Shown here in pieces: positions 54,712 through 64,000 of a stretch of DNA of 64,000 nt. Under the pieces are notes generated by a model. The model saw nothing but the letters and a program-made list of their open reading frames with translations, did no database searches and had not been told where the DNA came from. Source of the DNA: Brienomyrus brachyistius (taxonomy: Eukaryota; Chordata; Actinopteri; Osteoglossiformes; Mormyridae); contig NC_064538.1 in the NCBI RefSeq assembly GCF_023856365.1, positions 9,225,435-9,289,434 on the forward strand, given 5' to 3'. The position numbers were made by a program, and so were the translations under genes. How positions within the stretch are numbered: the first letter of the stretch is position 1; each line of letters opens with the position of its first letter.

Positions 54712-57700
54712 AATATATATATTTACACATTATGATTGCTTTTCAATAAAAGGTAAATTAGGTAGATTTATTAAGAAATTGCTGATATTTTTAAATGTCT
54801 GGCAGGTTTACATTTCATGTCTTGCATTATATTGATCAAAAACAGATGAAGTATTAGCTTTCTTTATTAGCCTTGGTTTTGTCCTGTAGCTGTTCATATG
54901 TGTATGAGCTAAAATAGAGTTTTGGATTATATGTTGACAAATACAACATAGTGGAATAATAAATTAGGATGGGCTCAGCAAAACGATGGAAATAATGACC
55001 TAAGTGTCAGAATCTCTTTATTCCCCATTCACTGACAACTTGGACACATTGGCCAACTGACACAGGTTGTTGGTTAATGTTTTCTAAATGCTTCCTTTCT
55101 TATTTTAAGCAACGTAGCCCCCCCCAACATATACAGCCCTCTAATAAGTAAAGACAACACAAGATGTTAATTTTCTTTAGCAGATTTGTTGACGTGCCAG
55201 ACTAGGAACCACTGTTATTTGCTTTGTTCATACATTTACTCAAGACTCAAATGTCAGTCGTGCCTGTAATTATATGGGACCGAAGAAGCTGGCTTATGAC
55301 GGAACTGCTGCCTCTCCGTTGGTGTCACGGCAGCACATTTGTCCCCAGTCAGGTGACGTCCCTCATATCCCACCACAAAAAAAAAAAAAATCTGTTGCTG
55401 CTCTTCTCTATGGTTGTCATTAACTGTAGACCACTATTAAAAAATAATTAAAAAAAAGGACTTTCAGTCTTGTGGAAACCAGGCTGAAATGTGCACGTCT
55501 CTGTATCTCACATTGCTTGGTATCCATTAAGTAGCTGCTTCGTAGGTTCAAAGAAAAGAGCAAAGAGACATTGACCTGGTCTTTGACATTCAAAGCATGA
55601 GACGCCTCATAGGAATATTGCTTTCTTTATTTTATTTCATTTTTGTTTGTTGTATTATATATTTTTTATTTTACTGTTTGTTGCAACAGGACCTCGTAAT
55701 AACACAACGCATCACCTCATTAATTTGTTTCTTACCAAAAACCTGGGGAGAAGAAACTACAATTTGCACAATCGCTTATTTAAGTAATTCAGCGAGCATT
55801 TGGTCTTGTGATCAAATGTATTTTGTAATTCGGCAAAAAAAAAAAAAAAAACACCATTCAACGTGCGCCAAAAGTGTTGTTCATAAGCATATCTGTACTT
55901 GGTCTTAAGCAATATTTGAAATACAGTGTAATCACCTGAAACTGGAAAGTCTTTTTGTAATTGAAAATGAAACCCAGGAAACTCATTCCGTTATCTATCA
56001 GCTCCGAAATACTTAGTGGTCATATTTTTGACTGCAAATGTACATATTTGTAGTGTGAGTTCGGAGATCAGAATACAAGATCCCTGACACACTGAGAGAT
56101 TGCAGAGATACTTGATTGCAGAAAACAGCGGGCATTTCACCTGCTTTCGTGTGCGTTGTTTACCTGACCAAAAAGATCCACTGGGGCTTCACTTTCAAAA
56201 TTATTTGTTGATCAGAAAATCCGGAGTTAGTACTTCTATCCTGAATGATACTACGATTCAGGTGAAAAAAATATATATATATATATTTCTTCCCTATTGA
56301 CAATGCTGCCCTGAAATAATATAATGGATTAAACATGATTAAAGATAACGTAAGAGAATAGTCACGAGATCAAATTATTTTATTTGAATGGTTTGTACTT
56401 ATTTTGAGTCAAATATAGTGCAGTATTTTTTTTTAAGAATATTTATTTAAGAAAACAAAGCTGTTATGTCGTTGGTCAGTTTTTCCTCCCTGGGTTTCTG
56501 TGAGCTTATCTGAATCTTAGCACTTTCAAACATTTAAAAAGAGTATTTGTTTTTCTTATAAAATTCAATCGTGTTTATGTTTTAAATAGTGTAATTGATT
56601 TTGTTTATGTAATTGCCATTAGTTTGTGTAGATTGAATTAATCTTTGTATGTTTTAAGAATAACAGTATTTTGATAGACCTCACTAATATTTTTATTTGT
56701 TTCCCAGGCACCTCACCCCACCCCACCCCCGGAACAGAGAACAAAGCTTCTCTGAATTAATCATCAGAGCTCTAATAGTCCATAGCATGTTAGTGCCGCA
56801 AAAATTCGTGATGTTACCCCAACATCATCTACCAAGAAACACTTCTTTTAAAATGGCTCATTCGATTGGCAGAATACGTAATCTGCCATTAAAAAACACC
56901 CCAAGAATCATGTTTACAGAAATATGCCTCCTCAAGTATAAGAAGAGTATTTTTTGATTTACAGATAAATATTTAAAAAACATTGCGGGGTAATTCCCAC
57001 CCTCATTGACGTCTTTGGTAAGGAGCGTAACACTGAATGGAGGTGCATTTTTGTTGTACAGCTCAACACTGAAAGCAAAACTTTCACAAATTTCAGTTTA
57101 TATTTTGTTCACTCTGCCCATCATAAAAAAACAACCTTCAGTAATAAAAACTACCTTGACACCCCTGCAGCCTTCAGTGATGTCCAGATGGGACAGAATT
57201 ATGAAAAACTTGAGACTGGAGGAGGTGTTATAAGTAGCATAAAGAAGTGTTTCTTTGCCTGTCATATTGATAGGTCAAAGTTTTTAAGTGGAGGGGGTCC
57301 TATCCCTGTACTCCCACAGCACTGAATTCAGTGGCAGCGTAAAACTTAGTCAATCTGCAGAAGCTTGTACATTTCCGTCATGGTGCTGCAAGGGGACTGT
57401 AGATTCAGGGCTGATCCGTTACACTGTGTAGCCACTAGGTGTCCCCTCGCAACTCAGGCTAAACTTGGTGCAAACACCGCGCGTGTCGAACTCTCACCTG
57501 CCCTGAGCTCTTGCGTGTCTTCTGGGGGCATGAAGCACCTCTGCATCTATTACCTGTGGCAGTTCTGCTCAGTTTCAAGTCACTGTGCCTTCTAGGCCTG
57601 CACTTATCTCCTCAGTTTTCAGCAAGCTAGTAGGTGCAAACTTAAGGGAATAATTAGTATGTGCGTCTGAGGAAGAATTAATGGAAGAAATTCATTTTCG

Positions 57701-58115
57701 CTTTACTGAGAAGCTGGGTACTGTCAGGAAAAAAAAAATCCATTAGTAGTTTTATATATTTTTAGCAAAATGTAAGTCTTGCATTCCAAGCCTTGTATGT
57801 ATCTTTAGCAACATAGCCTTTTACTTTTAGTGTCCTCCTTATTACTGCCACCGCTGGACAAAAGTGAAAAACAGATTAATATTTGCATTCATCCTACACT
57901 ATTTTTTTTTTTATAGCATGAAGTTTATCAAGTACAGGGAGAATTGTGCAAAAGTGCTTTGGTGACGTCTGCTTTTTGTTACAGTTCACATGCAATCAGT
58001 TGCTGCAATGTAAAATGACAGATTTGTATATTGGTTAATCCAAAGAAAAGACCTTACAACAAACCTATTTACTTATTGTACAGTGCATTGTACCTTTGAC
58101 TTGTGTTGTTAATGA
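53168..58115 (+). other. plagl2: Likely plagl2 3'UTR
   Basis: Nearly 5 kb of AT-rich noncoding DNA after the stop codon contains no other gene. It has many AATAAA motifs (for example near 53461, 54744 and 57142) and an ATTAAA near 58106, just before the converging tm9sf4 3' end. AU-rich elements such as 'tatttattta' lie near 56447. Family knowledge: mammalian PLAGL2 also has a multi-kb 3'UTR. The true end is inferred. Confidence 0.45.
54663..54726. repeat. (CT)n(AT)n compound microsatellite
   Basis: CT repeats with one CACT interruption pass directly into AT repeats, inside the likely plagl2 3'UTR. Confidence 0.9.
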
Positions 58116-58219
58116 TTAAAAGAGAACTACGGTTTCATACTTTTGTCATATTTCACTGATGCCTAAAGGCAGTACAGTTTACCACATGTACAGCGGATTC
58201 CTTAGGGAATGAGACTGCA

Positions 58220-61200
58220 GATTTATTTCTCGGCACTTTTATTGTTTCATACATTGTGGAACTGGACATTCTTAAAAGAGGAAAGGATAACAAAAAAAAA
58301 AAAAAAAAACATGCTGTGTGATATAAACAGTGATGCGTTTTGGTACATACAGCACCTAAGAACAGCTAAATGCCATAATACAAAGCATTATTTACATTAA
58401 CACACATCCAGTGAACCACGCACACATGCCCAGCAGGAAAAGTATATCTGTGCAAATACTTATGTCTGATATCCGCACTCCAGATGTTAAATCTGATTAA
58501 TGAAGCTGGACGGCCAATTTTTCTAATCTTGGAATGAAGAGCAAGTACCCTTTTTTCTCTCAACTTCCATCTAAACAAAGCCCACATACGTGCCACAATA
58601 GTAAATGCTGGTTTTCATCATGCCTGTCACGACTGATCAAAAGAATGCAATTCAAATGTAGATGCGATGCCTGCTAAATGGTTTTAAACCTACGTCCACC
58701 TACAGAAAGGTGCCAGGACAGACCTGTATTCTTCTGCAGCAAGCTAACTGGGAGGTGGGTGAAGGACGGATGTGGTGCAAAGCCGGACCAGAGGGAATTA
58801 CAGAACACCTGTGTGAATGCTTCATGATCACCTTAATTAAACACATTAGGCTTCATTCTGATTGCGTCTTCAGGATATGCTACGTGCAGCACAAGAACTA
58901 AGGCCTGCAGTTAATTGAATGCACCTGTAAGTGTAAATAATTCATTGCTCTCAACCAAAGCAGGTCCCCCACAGAAGAATCTTTTAGGAAAGGGAAGGGC
59001 AATGACAGCAGAAATGCAACTGCATAAAGTATACAAAGAAAAAGAAAGCGAAAACTAGAGATTAAAGCAGGCAACATGGGTCACAAACCTGCCAATTCTA
59101 GGTCACTTCCAGCTTCCGCCCAACTCAAGGCAACCTCTGTGACCCCCTAGCACAGTCATGGTTCACAGCACTCAGCATTTTCAATCTTCATGAGTGCAGC
59201 AGAATGTTCATGTCCCAGAATGCTTTGCAGTAGTGCCAACGGTCAGTGACAAACAGAAAATGGGTCAGCCAGTCTGCACCTCATTTCCTACTGACTGGAT
59301 GCGTGCTGAGCTCCAATATGGGCTTCCTTACAACAGCAGCATGCTTAAAGGGGGCTGGAGAACAATGCATGTGACTGTCGGCCATGTGGCACAGCCTTGG
59401 GATTCTGGGAAGTCCTGCATTGTGCACATGAAAGCAGAAGCCACGGGGGGGGGGGGCAAAAGAGGTTTTCCCAAAAAGCTCTGGAAAAGGGCACATTGCG
59501 GTAGTGTTTTCTGGAATCTAGCAACTTATTATTTTACATGAAAATGTTATAAGAAATAAAATGTATTCAAACAGCTTTGGTGATGTTGACTAGTTGGTTT
59601 GGGGGGGGGGGGACTCAGCTTTAGGAATAGGCCTTGTGATAACAGTCCAGTTTACAATAGATTAAAAAAATAATAATAAACTGAAATATTTTACAAAGTT
59701 TACTATCCAAACCAGCCAAGTAAACATTCCCATTTAATGTATAGGACAAGGTACAACTCAAAGCCTGGCTGCGTACTGGGTAGGACTGGGCTGATGTATT
59801 TGTGAATGACACAAGATTTCTGCCAAAGGAGCTTCAGTATAAAAGGAGAACACCTTTGCTATGCTAATGACCAGCGTTCTAAGGATAGACTTCATAACAG
59901 ATGAAAAACAATATTGTATCAAAACATACTAGAAATATCAACATTCATTCAACATTAATTGCCATGGTATCTGCAGTTAGGAGCTTCGCTTACAGAGCTG
60001 AACATACAAGCATGAATAATGAGTGTCAGTCCGTTATATTTTTGGCATTCATTGATTCATTCGTTAAAGAACCGCTTTGCTATTTATTACCAGACGTTGA
60101 AAGTGTTTCTGAGCAGAGTGCTTCCTGCAGTAACACTATGAGGTCTACTTGACTGTAAATCCAAGTGGAAATGGCCAGTCTTCTCCGTGCACGCAACATA
60201 GCAGAAAATTGTATAGTCACTAAAGTGTGCGTTATTGTCCCACTGATGTCAACTTGTCCTTCAGCCATTATAAAGAGCTGTTCTCCCTTACTCATTAGAA
60301 ATACGTTAATTCTTTATCTAGGTTTAATATCAAAGTTTTCAACATATGAAACGTTCAAATTAAGAAAAAAATCTGTCAAACCACACATAATCTGATTAAC
60401 AAAATTAAGCACATTGCACAAATTCATAGTGTCCCTTGTATTTGGATCCTTTAAGCCAAACCACAGAGTCCCACAGAGACTCCAAGAGACAAGTTCAACA
60501 AAGTGTATCCACTGGTGGTATGCATAACATTTTACATACTGTTGCAGTTAATGTGTTAAGACGAACAGCAAAAAAACACATTTCCTTTCGAAAAGTTTTG
60601 AAAACTGTACAGCTGCGGAATTTCCTTACAGGTCAGAGGTCATTAGCCACTCCGGTGCTACAATACTTTGTGTCCATAGTAACAAATCTTTAAAAATGAT
60701 TAACCTGGCTACCATGATATTGTCATATATAATCCCATTCATAATTACCCGCCACATCAAGACCACAAATTGTGCTCACAGCCAATTACCAGCTTCTAAA
60801 CTACAAAATAAAAAAGTCCTAAAAAGTTAACTTAATTTTTAAAGGAAACGGGTTCACAACAGGTATCATAAACCAATGTCCAGCATAAAGATGGATTTAG
60901 AAAAGAAAATAAGTAAAATAAAATGAAATTCTGACATTTTGGCCCATGATTAGTGAACACGGGAAACACAGAGGACAAAGTCTCTAGTCCAGAAGAACTC
61001 TCTGTGTTTCGGGAGTTGAGGAAAAGGGTCAACTCATGTTCCACAAGACACTTCTGTTCTCTCCTTCCTGGGGCACTCCAAAGCATCCTCATTCTTGCCA
61101 CAAACACACAAGTCAGTGCTTGCTTTAAAAATATATAACTGCAACCTGAAGACAAAGAAAAACCAAGAAGAAGAAAATAATCTCAACATTTCCCTCCCCC

Positions 61201-61220
61201 ACTGATGAGCCCTTGACAGC
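58220..61220 (-). other. tm9sf4: Likely tm9sf4 3'UTR
   Basis: Noncoding DNA follows the tm9sf4 stop codon (61223-61221, minus strand). Minus-strand AATAAA motifs occur near 60081, 58238 and 58222; using the last gives about 3 kb of 3'UTR and places its end about 100 bp from the likely plagl2 end. G-runs of 12 lie at 59445-59456 and 59601-59612. Extent inferred. Confidence 0.4.
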
Positions 61221-64000
61221 TTAGTCGATCTTCACAGCAGCGTAGATCTTCCGGATGAACATGTAAGCAGCATAAAATCCGATCGTCCCAGTCAGGAGCC
61301 AGAAGGACAGCACCATTAGGGCTGTGTAGCCGAAGTACAGCAAGGAGGGGATGAACTCCACGATGTCCAGCTGCAAAAGCCACCGAGAGAGAGAGAGAGA
61401 CAAACCTGTCAACAGCCAAGTCCTTAGATTCCACTCATGCTGACTGATTAGGAGTCTTCACCGACCCCACCGGCGCCGTCAGGCAACATCGGCAGCAGGA
61501 CAAAAGAGCGATGGAGGGGAGCTACGGCCGTGGCAACACGAATCAATGTGCACGCGCGTGTGCGCCGTACCGGGGAGCGGATGCGTTCACGTTACAGACA
61601 AGTACAGGTCACTTGTAATTATGAATGCGAACCGTAAAGATCTGAGCAAAAAAATTGGAATCGAACAATGAGCTCAATGAGTCCAGCTAACAGAACAGTG
61701 TTGACTACTGAAACCCGGTGCCATACGCCTTCTGTATGTACCGGACCATATTGTGACACAGGTTTCGGTGCCACTTAAATATCTGAGCTGGCAATTGAAA
61801 TATTTGCCCTTGAGTGCTAGGGGCAACTTAAGCATCACTGAACCACACGTGTCAATGCTAGTTGATATAAGACTTGGTCTATATTGTAAAGAGGGAAAAA
61901 CAAAACATTTCTGTGTACAGTGTGTGCATGTATTTTAAACTTTGCCTAAGCAGTATGCCTTCGTCACAGCCAGTATGGCCAAATTTGAACAGCTAAGGCT
62001 TTATTAACCTGAGTCTCTTGCCTGGCCTTCAGCTGGATTTTTTTATATGACTGAACAATAAAACATGCAAACACCCTAACAACGAAGAATATTAAACAGT
62101 AAATTTTGTAAATATTGCATCTGTTCCTTGGGAACACGGTGTCTCTCATGCTTGTCAGATTAGTAAAACTAAAAGTAAATAACCCCACTGTAGGACTAGC
62201 CTCATGGACTGTGTCACAGTACCTTGTTGACAAAGTAGAATACTGCGTAGATTAGCACGTAGAAAGCTGATCCACCAGAGACCAGGAAGGTCCTCCACCA
62301 CCAGCGGTAATCCTGGAGAAGGGAAGGGTGTAGCTTGTAATTACACCAGTCTGTTATACTGCCCATCACATACCAGTATTTATACTATCCTGGAAAACTA
62401 CATGCCTTTCTGTGCTGAGTTAGCGGCACTTAGTAAATGCAACAGGGTCAAAACTGCTTTCAGTCATCTTACTTTGATACGAATAAGGCCTTCAACAAAA
62501 AACTTTGCAACATGTAAGGAAGCGAACATAAGTAACACTCATACTACACTATCAAAGTAATAGTGAAACATGGTAGTAGAAATATTCAAGTCTTGGATGG
62601 TTTATCTATTCTTTATATTGCTTCTGTAGTTCAATAAATAGAGCACTGAGCTAACAAGGCAGAGTTTGTGGGTTCAAATTGCAGGAAGCAAACAAACTGG
62701 AACCCATTCCTTTGCCCGAAATGGATAAAAGTATCAGATAAATGTTCTGCATAGGTGGGCAACTGCACCTACTTGACCAGACACCGACAAAAGTACGCAC
62801 TGGTTAGGATGTTCTTGTTTTGCAAGAACTAAGAGCAAGGAGTACTGACTGAGTCACATGATCTCAACCCCATCAAACATTCATGCCTCTTTTGCAGTTT
62901 GTCATTCAAAAAAAAAGGGAACAAAATTCATGGATTTTTTGGGGGAGGAAAAAAACTTGATGCTGAATTGTTACGCTGATAATGTAACTTGTGGTGAACA
63001 ATTTTGTATCAGATTAGAAAAGAATGCTAAATAGAAGCATTTCCACTAGTGGTCTCAGAGTGTTAAATCCCACTTTACATGTTCGACGTGCACAGCTGAG
63101 GAAACAAGAAGTTAAGCTGGTAGCACCTGCTTCTCCAAACCACTCACAGGTGGATGCACCTGCACCATGTTCTCCACTAAGCACAGGGGTAGCTACGAAG
63201 ACCAGCAGTACTCAGCACATACCTCAGCACATAGCTGAAAATAGACCATAACGATGCTGATCTGAGAGCAGGACACCACCAAGATGATGAAGACGAGAAA
63301 GAGGAACCCAAACAGGTAGTAGAACTGGTTCTCCCATATAGCCTGTTGGGGAAGAAAGACATGTATCTATATTACACAGGCAGAAGTTTCACAATAACAG
63401 TGAGACAAACATGTCATCCATTCATCCATTTTCATAACATTCATTTTCCAGTGTCAGTGGGTTGGGACAACAGTGTCTAAAGTGACGTAACTGAAACCGT
63501 GAATGTGAAGTCTACAAATGAAAACAGGTTACTGTGTGTGTGCGTGTGTGTATTATATATACAGTCATACATGCATACATATATATATAAATGTGTCTAA
63601 AACTTACATGGCTAAAATTCCAGGTAATCACTCATATATAACCAGACCATTAAGCCAACTTGAAAGCATCACATTTCACAAAACATATGCATGGGGCAAG
63701 GCTTACACTGAAGATGAAGAAGAGCTCGATGAACATGGCTCCAAAGGGCAGAATCCCAGCCATCAGGATTCTGTTCAACGAGAAGCGACACAGTCAGTCA
63801 GCCTTGAGGAGCAGCACAAAGCTAACCTCAGTGTAACAACTGAGTTACATGCAAGATCTTCGTGGGGAGAGAGGCACAGACGCCTGTCACAGAGCCTGCG
63901 GGGAGGGGTGAGTGTGTCCTGGGAGATGTCCTCACCCCACAAACTTGTTCATGTACCAGCGCTGCTCCGGCACCTGTCGAGGGATCTGATTGGTGCGTAC
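61221..64000 (-). CDS. tm9sf4: Transmembrane 9 superfamily member 4, C-terminal part (partial)
   Basis: Minus-strand exons visible are 64000-63936 (cut by the window edge), 63770-63707, 63342-63223, 62312-62223 and 61370-61221. Spliced, they read [19 protein letters not shown], then [54 protein letters not shown], and end [11 protein letters not shown]. This is the last third of a nonaspanin, covering about the last four of nine transmembrane helices, and is almost identical to mammalian TM9SF4. Family knowledge: TM9SF4 is a Golgi/endosomal protein linked to membrane-protein sorting, V-ATPase assembly and phagocytosis. The C-terminal KID fits the KXD/E coatomer-binding signal that keeps TM9 proteins in the Golgi. 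All junctions are GT-AG and in frame. The N-terminal part is beyond the window. Confidence 0.96.
62622..62745 (+). mobile_element. Decayed tRNA-derived SINE in a tm9sf4 intron
   Basis: A tRNA-like head has an A-box-like 'agttcaataaatagagca', 'gagctaacaaggcagag', and the B-box-like 'gggttcaaattgc'. It ends with 'ggataaaagtatcagataaa', a diverged form of the 3' tail 'ggataaaagcgtctgctaaa' shared by many fish SINEs. It lies in the sense-opposite direction to tm9sf4. It belongs to a different family from the copy at 27115-27470. Confidence 0.7.
63417..63470 (-). repeat. Possible SINE tail remnant
   Basis: 'catccattcatccattttca' followed by 'tccagtgtcagtgggttggg' vaguely resembles the reversed tail of the SINE at 27115-27470. 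It lies in a tm9sf4 intron. Low support. Confidence 0.3.

Noticed and set aside
62622..62695. Possible tRNA gene
   Set aside because: The head has tRNA-like boxes, but the acceptor stem does not pair and a SINE tail follows, so it is a SINE.

Overview
This window is vertebrate, almost certainly teleost, nuclear DNA. It has multi-exon genes with GT-AG introns, AT-rich introns and intergenic DNA, CpG-dense promoter patches, a decayed fish-type Tc1 transposon and tRNA-derived fish SINEs. I assembled five protein-coding genes by splicing exons so that each reading frame closes and comparing them with vertebrate families I know. They are pcmtd2 (+, 642-3696), kif3b (-, 8997-14377), pofut1 (-, 17398-21266), plagl2 (+, 50547-53167) and the 3' part of tm9sf4 (-, 61221 to beyond the right edge). 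The order kif3b-pofut1-plagl2-tm9sf4 and its relative strands match the human 20q11.21 block TM9SF4-PLAGL2-POFUT1-KIF3B, which supports orthology. The left neighbour differs: pcmtd2 lies where human has ASXL1. The species cannot be named from this.

Layout: 1-4450 holds pcmtd2, with its 5' noncoding exon outside the window. 4451-6664 is intergenic and contains a dead Tc1 copy and an old SINE. 6665-15830 is the kif3b transcription unit, with a long 3'UTR, eight coding exons and a CpG-rich promoter carrying ciliary X-box-like sites. 15880-21420 is pofut1 with its 3'UTR and promoter. 21420-50380 is a roughly 29-kb region without recognisable coding sequence. It holds three CpG-rich, promoter-like patches (21.95-22.06 kb, 29.16-29.34 kb, 48.7-49.25 kb), SINEs, palindromic MITE-like elements, microsatellites and a 45-bp minisatellite. 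I infer that part of it is the 5' noncoding region and first intron of plagl2. 50380-58110 holds the two plagl2 coding exons and a likely 4.9-kb 3'UTR. 58220-64000 is the 3' end of tm9sf4, converging on plagl2.

The genes do not form one pathway. Kif3b is a kinesin-2 motor subunit for cilia and vesicle transport. Pofut1 is the ER O-fucosyltransferase acting on Notch EGF repeats. Plagl2 is a seven-zinc-finger transcription factor. Tm9sf4 is a nine-pass Golgi/endosomal membrane protein. Pcmtd2 is a methyltransferase-fold protein related to Cul5 ubiquitin-ligase adaptors. I found no CRISPR array, operon, phage or other prokaryotic system, and no convincing new multigene system. The points most worth checking are regulatory and structural: shared promoter elements, a GC-AG intron in kif3b, a fold-back MITE family, SINE insertions with intact target duplications, and amino-acid runs in plagl2.
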